Shown here: in pieces, positions 29,969 through 39,580 of the stretch
Layout of the letters: each line of letters begins with the position of its first letter
How positions within the stretch are numbered: position 1 is the stretch's first letter
Assembly: GCF_020179475.1 (NCBI RefSeq)
Contig: NZ_JAILXZ010000003.1
Coordinates: 434,001-498,000, forward strand
Source: Novosphingobium huizhouense
GTDB lineage: Bacteria; Pseudomonadota; Alphaproteobacteria; Sphingomonadales; Sphingomonadaceae
Direction of reading: 5' to 3'
DNA length: 64,000 bases
Notes under the pieces: generated by a model
Told to the model about the DNA's origin: nothing
The model's database searches: none
The model's input: only the letters and a program-made list of their open reading frames with translations
Position numbers and translations under genes: made by a program

Positions 29969-32056
29969 GTGAAGCAGAAGCTGCCGATGACCTCGGCGAT
30001 CCTCACCAACAAGTTCGAGCGCCGCACCTTCGTGCTCGGCACCGCGCAAGCCGCGGTCGGCGTGCTGCTGGCGACGCGGCTCGGCTACCTTGCGGTGGCG
30101 GAGAACGCGAAGTACCGCGCCGCGTCCGAAAGCAACCGCGTCAACCTCACGCTGATCCCGCCGCGGCGCGGCTGGGTGATCGACCGGCGCGGTGCGGCGC
30201 TCGCCGCCAATCGCGCCGACTTCCGCGTCGACCTCATCCCCGACCGCGTGGTCGATCCCGACGCCACGCTCGCGACGCTGGGTCCCCTGCTCGGCCTCAG
30301 CGCCGACAAGGTGAGCGACATCAAGACCCGGCTCGACAAAGCGCGCGGCTTCCAGCCGGTGGAAGTCGCCTCGAACCTCGACTGGGACAAGTTCGCCGCG
30401 GTATCGGTGCGCCTGCCCGAACTGCCCGGCGTGATCCCGCAGCGCGGATATTCGCGGTTCTATCCGACCGGGCCGTCGGTGGGCCACCTCGTCGGCTACG
30501 TCGGCCCGGCCTCCGCCGAGGACTACGAGCGCGAACGCAACCCGCTGCTGATCACGCCCGGGTTCAAGATCGGCAAGGACGGCCTCGAAAAGCACTTCGA
30601 GGAGCGCCTGCGCGGCGTGCCCGGCGCGCGCCGGGTCGAGGCGACCGCGAGCGGCCGGGTGGTGCGCGACCTCGGCACGCGCGAGGACGTGCCGGGCAAG
30701 CCGATCCAGCTGACCATCCGCGCGGGCCTACAGGACTATGCCGCGCGGCGCATCGGGCTCGAAAGCGGCTCGGTGGTGGTCATGGACTGCGCCACCGGCG
30801 ACGTGCTGGCGATGGTCTCGATGCCGAGCTTCGATCCCAATTCGTTCAGCGACGGCATCGGCCGCATCGAATGGAAGATGCTGTCCGAGGACGACCACGT
30901 GCCCTTGCGCAACAAGGTGCTGCGCGGGCTCTATCCGCCCGGCTCGACGGTGAAGCCGATGGTGGCGCTCTCGTTCCTCGAAGCCGGGCTCGATCCGCAC
31001 GCGAGCGTCGGCTGCGCCGGCGGCCTGCGCGTCGGCAACCGCGTGTTCCATTGCTGGAACCACCGCGGCCACGGCGCCGTCGACATGGCCAAGGGCATCT
31101 ACCAGTCGTGCGACGTCTACTTTTACCACTTCGCGCAACAGATCGGCATGGACACGATCGCGAAGATGGCGCGCCGCCTCGGCCTCGGTCAGGAATTCGA
31201 GATGCCCTACCCCGGGCAATCCTACGGCACGGTCCCCGACCCTGCGTGGAAGCTGCGCAAGTACAAGAAGGAGTGGGCGATCTACGACACCGTCAATGCA
31301 ACGATCGGCCAGGGCTACATGCTGGTCAATCCGCTGCAGCAGGCGGTGATGGCCTCGCGCCTCGCCTCGGGGCTCGAATTGAAGCCGCGGCTGCTGCTCG
31401 ACCGGCACGCCCCTGCGCCTGCCTCGATGGGCTTCCGCCAGGAGCATCTCGACCTGATCCACTCGGCGATGAACGAGGTGGTCAACGGCCGCGGCACGGC
31501 GGGCCACGCGCGGCTGCCGCTGCCCGACGTGCAGATGGCGGGCAAGACCGGCACCGCGCAGGTCGTCGGGCTGAACATCGGCAACGGCAAGGGCGGCCAG
31601 TGGAAGCACCGCGACCACGGCCACTTCATCTGCTTCGCGCCGTTCGACCGCCCGCGCTTCGCCTGCGCGGTGGTGATCGAGCACGGCGGCGGCAGTCCCT
31701 CGGCCTATCCCATCGCGCGCGACGTGATGACCTACCTGTTCAACCCGGCCAAGGCGATGGAAGCGCTCGAGGAATACGAGAAGCAGTGGGGCGGCGACGT
31801 GCGCACGCGGATGCGCGCCAAGTACGACGCCTATGCCGCCCGCTTCGGCGCGACCGCACCGGCCGCGCCCGACGAGGACCAGGCCGCGCAGGAAGTCGCT
31901 GCAGAAAACAAGCCCGCGCCCGAACCGACCGCGGCGCAGACCGATGCGGCCAACCCCGCGCCCGAGCCCGAGCCGGCGCCGATCGTGCTGCCCTCGCCCT
32001 CGCCCGCGCCCGCGCCCGTGCCCTCGCCCGCGCCATCGCCCACGCCGGGGACCTGA
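29969..32056 (+). CDS. mrdA: penicillin-binding protein 2 (elongasome transpeptidase)
   Basis: 695-residue class B PBP that cross-links peptidoglycan along the side wall. A signal anchor near the amino end (TFVLGTAQAAVGVLLATR) is followed by the PBP dimer domain, then the transpeptidase with the active-site STVKP (Ser about residue 326), SCD and KTGTAQ (about residue 526). GTG at 29969 is read as start, with AGGAGG ten bases before it. The last 70 residues are a Pro/Ala/Glu-rich low-complexity tail absent from most PBP2 proteins. Confidence 0.96.
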   Translation: MKQKLPMTSAILTNKFERRTFVLGTAQAAVGVLLATRLGYLAVAENAKYRAASESNRVNLTLIPPRRGWVIDRRGAALAANRADFRVDLIPDRVVDPDATLATLGPLLGLSADKVSDIKTRLDKARGFQPVEVASNLDWDKFAAVSVRLPELPGVIPQRGYSRFYPTGPSVGHLVGYVGPASAEDYERERNPLLITPGFKIGKDGLEKHFEERLRGVPGARRVEATASGRVVRDLGTREDVPGKPIQLTIRAGLQDYAARRIGLESGSVVVMDCATGDVLAMVSMPSFDPNSFSDGIGRIEWKMLSEDDHVPLRNKVLRGLYPPGSTVKPMVALSFLEAGLDPHASVGCAGGLRVGNRVFHCWNHRGHGAVDMAKGIYQSCDVYFYHFAQQIGMDTIAKMARRLGLGQEFEMPYPGQSYGTVPDPAWKLRKYKKEWAIYDTVNATIGQGYMLVNPLQQAVMASRLASGLELKPRLLLDRHAPAPASMGFRQEHLDLIHSAMNEVVNGRGTAGHARLPLPDVQMAGKTGTAQVVGLNIGNGKGGQWKHRDHGHFICFAPFDRPRFACAVVIEHGGGSPSAYPIARDVMTYLFNPAKAMEALEEYEKQWGGDVRTRMRAKYDAYAARFGATAPAAPDEDQAAQEVAAENKPAPEPTAAQTDAANPAPEPEPAPIVLPSPSPAPAPVPSPAPSPTPGT

Positions 32057-32060
32057 GCCG

Positions 32061-33176
32061 ATGCAGCGCGCCTACATCCCGCAGATCATCGCGCGCCAAC
32101 CCTGGCGGGTGATCCTGCCGCTCCTGGCGCTGGTCGTGTTCGGCAGCCTGGTGCTCTATTCCGCCGCGGGCGGCAACATCCGGCCCTGGGCCGGAATGCA
32201 CGTCGCCCGCTTCTTCGTGTTCCTCGTCATGGCCGCGGCGATCGCGCGGGTGCCGCAGGACTGGTTCAAGCGCGCGGCGCTGCCGATCTACCTCGTCCTG
32301 TGCGTGCTGCTCGTCCTCGTCGAACTGATCGGCGGCATCGGCGGCGGCAGCCAGCGCTGGCTGAACCTGGGCTTCATGACGCTCCAGCCATCCGAACTGA
32401 TGAAGCCGGGGATCGTGCTGGTGCTCGCCTGGTTCTACAGCGTGCTGCCGGTGGGCGAAGTGGGCGGCTGGCGCGCGATCGCGCCCGCGGTGCTGCTGCT
32501 CGGCTTCCCGGCGGGACTCGTCATGCTCCAGCCCGACCTCGGCACGGGTCTTGCCATCAGCTTCGGCGCGGTGGTGATGATGTTCCTTGCGGGGCTCCCC
32601 CTGCGCCTGTTCATCGGCGGGGCGCTGGCCGGAGCGATCGTCGCGCCGGTCGCCTTCTTCACCCTGCTGCACGACTACCAGCGCAAGCGCGTGCTGGTGT
32701 TCCTCGATCCCGAAAGCGACCCGCTGGGTTCGGGCTACCACATCACCCAGTCGAAGATCGCGATCGGCTCGGGCGGCCTGTTCGGCAAGGGCTTCGGCCA
32801 CGGCTCGCAGAGCCACCTCGACTACCTGCCCGAAGCGCACACCGACTTCGTCTTCGCGACGATGAGCGAGGAATGGGGCATGGCGGGCGGCCTGTTCGTG
32901 CTGGCGGTGTTCTTCCTCGTGTTCCGCTGGGGGCTGAAGGTCGCGACCAACGCGCCCGACCGCTTCTCGCGCCTGCTGGCAGCCGGCATGACCACGACGA
33001 TCTTCTTCTACATGTGCATCAACCTGATGATGGTCATGGGCCTTGCCCCGGTGGTCGGGATCCCGCTGCCGTTCATGAGCCACGGCGGCTCGTCGATGAT
33101 GACCAACATGATCTGCATCGGCACGATCATGGCAGTCGACCGCTGGTCGCGGCGCACCGGAACGGGATTGCTGTAG
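32061..33176 (+). CDS. rodA: peptidoglycan glycosyltransferase RodA
   Basis: 371-residue SEDS-family polymerase with about ten transmembrane helices. Hallmarks are SQRWLNLGF, QPSELMKPG, QPDLGTG and the C-terminal GIPLPFMSHGGSSMMT. It polymerises lipid II glycan strands next to PBP2. It follows mrdA by four bases and ends the elongasome operon. Confidence 0.97.
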   Translation: MQRAYIPQIIARQPWRVILPLLALVVFGSLVLYSAAGGNIRPWAGMHVARFFVFLVMAAAIARVPQDWFKRAALPIYLVLCVLLVLVELIGGIGGGSQRWLNLGFMTLQPSELMKPGIVLVLAWFYSVLPVGEVGGWRAIAPAVLLLGFPAGLVMLQPDLGTGLAISFGAVVMMFLAGLPLRLFIGGALAGAIVAPVAFFTLLHDYQRKRVLVFLDPESDPLGSGYHITQSKIAIGSGGLFGKGFGHGSQSHLDYLPEAHTDFVFATMSEEWGMAGGLFVLAVFFLVFRWGLKVATNAPDRFSRLLAAGMTTTIFFYMCINLMMVMGLAPVVGIPLPFMSHGGSSMMTNMICIGTIMAVDRWSRRTGTGLL

Positions 33177-33195
33177 GAACTTTGCAATTTCCCTC

Positions 33196-33223
33196 TTGGC
33201 AGGCGCGCCAGAATCGTTATGGG
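33196..33223 (+). promoter_or_regulatory. promoter of the tRNA-Lys genes
   Basis: TTGGCA (33196-33201) and TATGGG (33218-33223), spacer 16, with a GC-rich discriminator typical of stable-RNA promoters. The first tRNA begins about 55 bases further on. Confidence 0.45.
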
Positions 33224-33277
33224 GGCGGCTCCCCGGCGCAACCAACGCCGAGACGGGATTTCCCGGTACGGGATAAT

Positions 33278-33353
<76 letters not shown>

Positions 33354-33393
33354 TCCTGTCCCTGCCGCATGGCAGCCATCCCGAACGGGATAC

Positions 33394-33469
<76 letters not shown>

Positions 33470-33567
33470 CCCTTCCCCAGCCCTGACGAAAAGATGCGGT
33501 TCGCTCCGTCGCATCGAGGTCTATCGCCGTGGCCCGGCACAGCGCCGCAGCGAGAGGATCCAAGGCC

Positions 33568-33909
33568 ATGGAACGTATAACCCTTTGGGGCTGGATCGAC
33601 TTCGAGGGGAAGGACGCTGCCGTGATCGTGCGAGGCGCGACGCACCTGATCGCCCCGACCTATACCGAAAAAGGCTGCGTTCACTACGTCTGGACGGCAG
33701 ACCCGGTGCAAACCCATCGCGTATGGGTGTTCGAGGAATGGGAGCGCGTCGAAGATCTGCAGGCGCATCTCGACGGGGCGCTCTACCGGGACATGGCCGG
33801 TTACCTCGCCGATGCCGGCATGACCGGGGCCGAGGTCAACAAGTACCGCGTCGACCTCAAGCAGCCGGTGTATGACGGATCGGGACTGCCCCAAGCCGCT
33901 TTTACCTGA
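33568..33909 (+). CDS. antibiotic-biosynthesis-monooxygenase (ABM)-fold protein
   Basis: 113 residues resembling the dimeric ferredoxin-like ABM domain: an amino-terminal strand (MERITLWGWIDF), a central VHYVWTADP strand, FEEWERVEDLQAHL and a helix at YRDMAGYL. Such proteins oxidise aromatic or quinone substrates without cofactor, or are regulatory. The start at 33568 with AAGG upstream is preferred to the GTG at 33529. No neighbour hints at a pathway. Confidence 0.75.
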   Translation: MERITLWGWIDFEGKDAAVIVRGATHLIAPTYTEKGCVHYVWTADPVQTHRVWVFEEWERVEDLQAHLDGALYRDMAGYLADAGMTGAEVNKYRVDLKQPVYDGSGLPQAAFT

Positions 33910-34018
33910 AAGCGGATCGGGGCTGCCTTGAGAGCCCGGGAAGGCGGCGACACCGCCCTTGCGATATCTGAAACCGCCATCCCGAAGGCAGTCGGCCATG
34001 CCGCTCCAGCACGCACAT

Positions 34019-34046
34019 AAAAGCGCCGGAGGTTGCCCCCCGGCGC
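34019..34046 (-). terminator. intrinsic terminator of the TonB receptor gene
   Basis: On the leftward strand GCGCCGG (34040-34046) pairs with CCGGCGC (34023-34029) and is followed by CTTTTATG. A second perfect 7-bp hairpin (CCGGTCC/GGACCGG) lies between it and the stop codon. Confidence 0.8.
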
Positions 34047-34098
34047 CAGTTGATCCGGTCCCGTGGCTGGACCGGCCCCTGTTATCTTCAGGACACGC

Positions 34099-37000
34099 TC
34101 AGAAGCGGAAGCCCGCGGCGACGCCGTAGCGACGCGGTTCTAGCGTGAAGACGTTGGTGAACAGGCCCGACGACTGGTCGGTCACGTAGAGACCGGTGAT
34201 CGAGTTGTTGTCGGTGATGTTCTGGATGAAGCCGCGGATGAACCACTTCTTGTCCGGCCCGTCGAGCTGGACCTGGGCGTTCACCTGGGTGAAGGCCGGG
34301 ACCTTGTTGACGTTGCCGTTGAAGATGTTGCCGTAGGATTCACCGGTGAAGGCAAGGTCCGCACGCGGCGTCAGGGTCAGGTCGCCGATGTGGAAATCGT
34401 ACTGCGCGCCCACCGAGAACTTGATCGTCGGCGCACCCGGCAGCTTGTTGCCGCGGATGTTCTTCGGGATACCCGAGGCATAGTCGTAGGTATCGCCGTC
34501 GATCACCGCCGAGGTGTTGATGCCGCCGAAGGCCGCGCCAAGCGACGGAGCCAGAGCATTGACCACGCCGCAGACGCTGTAGGCGCCGGTCGACTTGATC
34601 CCGCTGTTGCTCGGGAACTCGGTCGTGCCCTGGAGGCCAGCACCCGCGCCGAGACCCGGGATCGCACCTGCATTGATCAGCGTGTTGACCTGGTTCACAT
34701 AGGCATTGACGAGGGCCTTGCTGCCGGTGGCCGACGTCACCGCGCAGTTTGCACCGTTGGTGATGTCCTTGATGATCACCGCATCTTCACGGCCCGCCCC
34801 GAAGTCACGCGAGTCCGCAATCCACTTGTCCTGCGAGACCTTGGTGTTGAGGTAGCTGAAGTTGGCGTTGATCGTCATCTCGCGAACCGGGCGGAAGATC
34901 GCTTCGGCTTCGAGACCCCAGATGTTGGCGTTGACGTTGTCGTTGACCGAGGTGCGTGCGACGATGCGCGAGAGCTGCAGCGACTTGTACTGGTAGTAGA
35001 AGCCGGTGAGGTTAAGCTGCAGCGCGCCGTTGGCGAAGGTGTTCTTCGAACCGATTTCGAACGCGTTGACGAATTCGGGGTTGAACGTCTCGGGCACGGT
35101 GTAGATCGGCGACAGCGGCGGGTTGATGCCGCCAGACTTGTAGCCGCGCGAGTACGACAGGTAGATCAGGTTGTCCGGCGTCACCTGGAAGTCGAGCACC
35201 GCACGACCGGTGAACTCGCCGAACTTGACCTGGCGCTGCTGCCAGGGCTGGTTGCCGGCGCGGCCCGGGTCAGCGTCGAACTCGCCGTAGTTGGGCGAAT
35301 CCTCGATATTCGCGGCAGTGAACGGCACGAGGAACGAGGCGAGCGTGGTGCGCGCGACGTTGACCTTCTTGTCGTTGTTGTAGCGAAGGCCGAGGGTCAG
35401 CTTCACCTTGTCGTTGAACTTGTAGTAGGCTTCGCCGAACAGACCGTAGGTGGTGATCCGCAGGTCGGTCGAGTCCGAATGGAAGTACGGAGAGCCGTTG
35501 TACGAAGGCGCGACGTTGTTGTCGGGATTGGTGTCGACGTTGCGGCCGATCGAGGTGAAGGCGCCCAGCACGCCGGTCAGATAGTCGAGGTTGAACCCGT
35601 CGACCCAGTAGCTGCCGTCGGTCAGGTGCGCCTTGGAATAGATGCCGCCGAGCAGGAAGTTGAACGGACCGTCGAAGTCCGAGGTCAGCACCGCTTCAGC
35701 CGACCAGCCCGACGTCCGCAGGGTCGAACGGTCGAAGTCCTGCGGCGTGTCCGAGCATACCGCGTGGCCGCCATAAACGCCGGTTCCGGTGCGTTCGGCA
35801 GCCGAGGTGCAGAGCTTGCCGCTCGGGCCATCGGGGATCAGCGCGTCGGCGACGGGCTTGAGGAAGGGCACGAAGAAAGCGCCCCGGGCGCCATCGGCGT
35901 AGGCCTGAAGCTCGGTCAGGCCCGGCGCGAACAGGTTACGATTGACCACCGACAGGTTGTAGTCCTGCTGCGAATCGTTGGTGACCTTGGTGTACTGGCC
36001 GGTCACGCGCAGGTTCAGCTTGTCGCCGATCTTCTGGTTGAGGCGGCCCTGGATGATGATTTCGTCCGCCTTGTAGGTCGGGTTGAAATCGGTGTTGATG
36101 ACACGCGGATCCTTGGGGTTCTGGTTGTTGGCATAGACGTCGGGTCCGTAGACGTCGCCCAGCGCCAATGCGGTCGGCAGGCCGAGCATCGCGAAAGCCT
36201 GCTTCGAGACCAGCGTGTTGCCGAACTGCGAGTTGGCATTGGTGATGCCGTAGCCGTAGCTGGTGTTGAGGCAGCCCAGCACGCCGGTCGGGTCGCGGTC
36301 GCACAGCTGCTTCTGGATGCGCAGGCGATGATCGTTTTCATGGAAGTACTGGCCGACGATGTCGATCGTCGTGCTCGGGGTGGGCTCCCAGGTGACCGAG
36401 CCGCGCAGGCCGTACATGTCGCGGTCGTCGACGCGGCTGTTGTCGAACAGGTTCTTCGTATAGCCGTCGCGGTTCAGGTAGAAGCCGGCGAGACGAACGC
36501 CGAAAGTGTCGCTGAGCGGCACGTTGAGCGCGCCCTTGACCTTGATCGAATTGTAGTTGCCGTATTCGGCTTCACCGTTGGCACCGAACTTGTTGAGATC
36601 GGGCTTGGCGGTGCGGAAGTTGACCACGCCCGAGGTCGCGTTGCGGCCGAACAGGGTGCCCTGGGGACCACGCAGCACTTCGATCTGGGCGAGGTCGTAG
36701 AACTCGCCTTCGAACAGGCGGGTCGACCCGCCGAGCGGCGCGTCGTTGAGGTGGATGGCGGTCGCGCTGTCGCAGGTGACGCCGACGCAAAGGTCGCCGA
36801 TGCCGCGAATGGTGAACGAGGCCGACGAGAAGTTGGTCTTGGTGAAGGTGACGTTCGGCAGGGTCAGCTGCAGGTCGCTGGTGTTCTTGATCTGCTGCTT
36901 CTCGATGCTTTCGGCGGTGAAGGCGCTGACCGCGATTGGCACGTCCTGGAGGCGCTGCGACTGGCGCTGCGCGGTGACGATGATTTCCTCGATTCCCGAT

Positions 37001-37101
37001 CCCGAGTCTGCCTGGGCCGATTGGGGCGCCGACTGGGCGAACGACGGAGTGGTAACGGCTGCGGCGCACACGCCCGCAAGCAGGGTAATCTTGCCCCTCA
37101 T
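34099..37101 (-). CDS. TonB-dependent outer-membrane receptor
   Basis: 1000-residue receptor for active uptake across the outer membrane. Signal peptide at residues 1-24 (ending SFA), a TonB-box-like EEIIVTAQR, the plug domain (QDVPIAVSAFTAESI, LRGPQGTLFGRNATSGVVN) and a 22-strand barrel ending in the C-terminal Phe (GVAAGFRF). This is the sphingomonad-type receptor family whose ligands include plant and xenobiotic compounds; the ligand is not predictable here. The ATG at 37101 follows GAGAGAGAGG. Two long loops contain Cys pairs. Confidence 0.95.
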   Translation of the reverse strand: MRGKITLLAGVCAAAVTTPSFAQSAPQSAQADSGSGIEEIIVTAQRQSQRLQDVPIAVSAFTAESIEKQQIKNTSDLQLTLPNVTFTKTNFSSASFTIRGIGDLCVGVTCDSATAIHLNDAPLGGSTRLFEGEFYDLAQIEVLRGPQGTLFGRNATSGVVNFRTAKPDLNKFGANGEAEYGNYNSIKVKGALNVPLSDTFGVRLAGFYLNRDGYTKNLFDNSRVDDRDMYGLRGSVTWEPTPSTTIDIVGQYFHENDHRLRIQKQLCDRDPTGVLGCLNTSYGYGITNANSQFGNTLVSKQAFAMLGLPTALALGDVYGPDVYANNQNPKDPRVINTDFNPTYKADEIIIQGRLNQKIGDKLNLRVTGQYTKVTNDSQQDYNLSVVNRNLFAPGLTELQAYADGARGAFFVPFLKPVADALIPDGPSGKLCTSAAERTGTGVYGGHAVCSDTPQDFDRSTLRTSGWSAEAVLTSDFDGPFNFLLGGIYSKAHLTDGSYWVDGFNLDYLTGVLGAFTSIGRNVDTNPDNNVAPSYNGSPYFHSDSTDLRITTYGLFGEAYYKFNDKVKLTLGLRYNNDKKVNVARTTLASFLVPFTAANIEDSPNYGEFDADPGRAGNQPWQQRQVKFGEFTGRAVLDFQVTPDNLIYLSYSRGYKSGGINPPLSPIYTVPETFNPEFVNAFEIGSKNTFANGALQLNLTGFYYQYKSLQLSRIVARTSVNDNVNANIWGLEAEAIFRPVREMTINANFSYLNTKVSQDKWIADSRDFGAGREDAVIIKDITNGANCAVTSATGSKALVNAYVNQVNTLINAGAIPGLGAGAGLQGTTEFPSNSGIKSTGAYSVCGVVNALAPSLGAAFGGINTSAVIDGDTYDYASGIPKNIRGNKLPGAPTIKFSVGAQYDFHIGDLTLTPRADLAFTGESYGNIFNGNVNKVPAFTQVNAQVQLDGPDKKWFIRGFIQNITDNNSITGLYVTDQSSGLFTNVFTLEPRRYGVAAGFRF

Positions 37102-37307
37102 CTTTCTGACCTCTCTCTCCAGCGGAGCCCGTCTTTTGCGCGGGTCTCCTGCAACAAAGACATATTGAGACGGCCAACTTGTCAACCGGATAATTAACAC
37201 GAAGCCGTTCCGTAACCCGAAGATCTTTTCGGAAACCATCACCGTGGCGGGAACGACACGTTCGGAGCGGGTCTTTCCATCGCAATGTGATTATCACCGC
37301 TTGCAAA

Positions 37308-37323
37308 TCACATCATGATGTGA
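37308..37323. promoter_or_regulatory. perfect 16-bp palindrome upstream of the HTH-RibB gene
   Basis: TCACATCATGATGTGA is a perfect palindrome ending 12 bases before the ribB start codon and about 200 bases from the divergent TonB receptor. A smaller dyad, GTGATTATCAC, is at 37287-37297. No FMN riboswitch sequence is seen, so a protein operator is the likely control. Confidence 0.65.
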
Positions 37324-37335
37324 AATTCATGCGCC

Positions 37336-38601
37336 ATGTCCAGTGACCTCATCGACCGCATCCGCCGACTCGTCACCGAAGGCGGCATGTCCCGTTCCGG
37401 CCTCGCGCGCGCCGCAGGCCTCCATGCCAACACCCTGCGCGACGTCACGCAGCCGACGTGGAACCCCACGGCCGACACGCTCGCCAAGCTCGAGCGGGTA
37501 TTGTTCGAAAGCGACGACGCTCCCGCCCTCGCCTCGATCGAGGAGATCATCGACGAGGCGCGCAACGGCCGCATGTTCATCCTCGTCGACGACGAGGACC
37601 GCGAGAACGAGGGCGACCTCGTGATCCCGGCGCAGATGGCCACGCCCGATGCGATCAATTTCATGGCGACTCACGGCCGCGGCCTGATCTGCCTCACGCT
37701 TACCCGCACCCGGGTCGAACAGCTCGGGCTCGAACTGATGAGCCGCAACAACGGCACACGGCACGAGACCGCCTTCACCGTCTCCATCGAGGCGCGCGAG
37801 GGCGTCACCACCGGCATTTCCGCCGCCGACCGCGCGCGCACCGTCGCCGTCGCGATCGACGCGGGCAAGGGCAAGGAAGACATCGTCACCCCCGGCCACG
37901 TCTTCCCGCTGATCGCGCGCGACGGCGGCGTGTTGGTGCGCGCCGGCCATACCGAAGCCGCGGTCGACATCAGCCGCCTCGCCGGGCTCAACCCCTCGGG
38001 CGTGATCTGCGAGATCATGAAGGACGACGGGACGATGGCCCGTCTCGACGACCTCATTCCCTTCGCGCGGCGGCACGGGCTCAAGATGGGCACGATCCGC
38101 GACCTGATCGAATACCGGCGCCGCCACGACCATCTCGTCGAGCGGGTCAAGGACATCGCCTTCACGTCCGACTACGGCGGCGACTGGCGCGTGCTCACCT
38201 ATCGCAACAAGATCGACGGCACCGAAAGCCTGGTCCTGCAAAAGGGCTCGGTCGAGGAGGGCAAGCCGACGCTCGCCCGCGTCCACCAGCTTTCGCCGTT
38301 CGACGACTTCCTCGGCGCGCCGGGCCCGCGCAAGCGCGCGCTGCAGCGGGCGATGGCGGAAATCGGCAAGGAAGGCGCCGGCGTGATCGTGCTGCTGTTC
38401 CCCGACCGCGAGAACGACCCCAGCCGGGGCGGCCAGACCGGGGGCGAGATGGACTTGCGCAACTACGGCATCGGCGCGCAGATCCTCGCCGACCTCGGCA
38501 TCCACGACATGATCCTCCTGACCAACGCCCATCGCAACGTCGTCGCGATCGAAGGCTATGGCATCAACATCGTCGGCGAACGGCCGATTCCTGCGGAGTA
38601 A
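37336..38601 (+). CDS. ribB: HTH-domain fused to 3,4-dihydroxy-2-butanone 4-phosphate synthase with degenerate RibA domain
   Basis: 421 residues in three parts. Residues 1-60 form an XRE-type helix-turn-helix ([19 protein letters not shown]). Residues about 65-275 are a complete RibB, with [11 protein letters not shown] and GLICLTLT, making the four-carbon unit of riboflavin. Residues about 285-421 align with GTP cyclohydrolase II but lack its zinc cysteines and the EGRGIGL active-site loop, while keeping NYGIGAQIL and EGYGI at the end, so the domain is structural or regulatory only. A true RibA must be elsewhere. The upstream palindrome may be bound by the HTH part; that is inference. ribH follows. 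Confidence 0.9.
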   Translation: MSSDLIDRIRRLVTEGGMSRSGLARAAGLHANTLRDVTQPTWNPTADTLAKLERVLFESDDAPALASIEEIIDEARNGRMFILVDDEDRENEGDLVIPAQMATPDAINFMATHGRGLICLTLTRTRVEQLGLELMSRNNGTRHETAFTVSIEAREGVTTGISAADRARTVAVAIDAGKGKEDIVTPGHVFPLIARDGGVLVRAGHTEAAVDISRLAGLNPSGVICEIMKDDGTMARLDDLIPFARRHGLKMGTIRDLIEYRRRHDHLVERVKDIAFTSDYGGDWRVLTYRNKIDGTESLVLQKGSVEEGKPTLARVHQLSPFDDFLGAPGPRKRALQRAMAEIGKEGAGVIVLLFPDRENDPSRGGQTGGEMDLRNYGIGAQILADLGIHDMILLTNAHRNVVAIEGYGINIVGERPIPAE

Positions 38602-38609
38602 TCGCCGAC

Positions 38610-39029
38610 ATGGCCAAGTTCCTCATCGTCGAAGCGCGCTTCTACGACCACCTCAACGACATGCTCGTCGCCGGCGCGAAGGCTGCGCTCAAGGCCGCCG
38701 GCCACAAGGCCGAAGTGCTGACCGTGCCCGGCGCGCTCGAAATCCCCGGCGCGATCGCACTCGCCGAACAGTCGGGCGATTTCGACGGCTACGTCGCGAT
38801 CGGCGTGGTGATTCGCGGCGAGACCTACCACTTCGAGATCGTCGCCGGCGAAAGCGCGCGCGGCGTGATGGCGCTGACGATGGACGGCATCGCCATCGGC
38901 AACGGCATCCTCACCGTCGAGAACGAGGCCCAGGCGCTGGTTCGCGCGGACCCCGCGCAGAAGGACAAGGGCGGCGAAGCGGCCAAGGCGGCGATGGCGC
39001 TGCTCGCGCTGCGCGAGAAGTACGCCTGA
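38610..39029 (+). CDS. ribH: 6,7-dimethyl-8-ribityllumazine synthase
   Basis: 139 residues of the icosahedral or pentameric lumazine synthase, which joins the RibB product with the pyrimidine intermediate. The substrate strand is [10 protein letters not shown], the catalytic His is in RGETYHFE (about residue 74) and NGILTVEN follows. It begins eight bases after the ribB stop, one operon. Confidence 0.95.
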   Translation: MAKFLIVEARFYDHLNDMLVAGAKAALKAAGHKAEVLTVPGALEIPGAIALAEQSGDFDGYVAIGVVIRGETYHFEIVAGESARGVMALTMDGIAIGNGILTVENEAQALVRADPAQKDKGGEAAKAAMALLALREKYA

Positions 39030-39043
39030 TTTGAAAGCCTGAG

Positions 39044-39580
39044 CTAGAGCGGCGCGCACCGGTCCGCGCGCCGCGCCTTGTCGGCAAGATCGAACGCCGC
39101 TTGCGTGGGCGCAAGGCGGCGGTCGAGGATCACCCCCTTGCGCGAAGGCGAGACCACCAGCGGAAGCTGCAGTCGGACTGCCTTGTCGGGAAAAGGCTCG
39201 CCCGCCCGGACCAGCGCGAAACGCACGCCCTGCGGATTCGCGATCGTGTCGAACACGCCGATGTTGTCGGTGTTGCCGGCAAAGACCGAGACCGAGGCAT
39301 AGCCCCCGCCCGGAGTGGGCGCGGCTTCGACCAGCAGCGGCCCCTTCTCGAGGTCGTAGACGCAGCTCGCATAGGCAAGGTCGGGCGACGGGCGCACCAC
39401 GTCGCGCGACTGGGCATTGGTGCGGCGCGAGAACTGGAACCTGTTCACCGCCGCCCCGCCCTGCCCCAGCTTGCCGATCGCCAGCGCCATGATCACCCGC
39501 GGCGCGGCCACGATCGCGCCAAGATGGACGAGCAGCGCGGTCACCGCGAAGGCGGCGAGCAGCAGGACCGGCCTCCTCAT
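39044..39580 (-). CDS. DUF1254 domain protein
   Basis: 178 residues with an amino-terminal membrane anchor or signal (MRRPVLLLAAFAVTALLVH) and one DUF1254 domain (LAYASCVYDLEKGPLLVEA, SVFAGNTDNIGVFD). Such domains are usually half of a DUF1254-DUF1214 protein; here the two halves are separate genes overlapping as ATGA, in the same order as in the fused form but with DUF1214 first. Function unknown. Convergent with ribH, 14 bases apart. Confidence 0.8.
   Translation of the reverse strand: MRRPVLLLAAFAVTALLVHLGAIVAAPRVIMALAIGKLGQGGAAVNRFQFSRRTNAQSRDVVRPSPDLAYASCVYDLEKGPLLVEAAPTPGGGYASVSVFAGNTDNIGVFDTIANPQGVRFALVRAGEPFPDKAVRLQLPLVVSPSRKGVILDRRLAPTQAAFDLADKARRADRCAPL

Noticed and set aside
37102..37335. 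An FMN riboswitch ahead of ribB
   Set aside because: None of the conserved RFN-element boxes (AGGGCGGGGTGAAA, CCGAC-type) is present.
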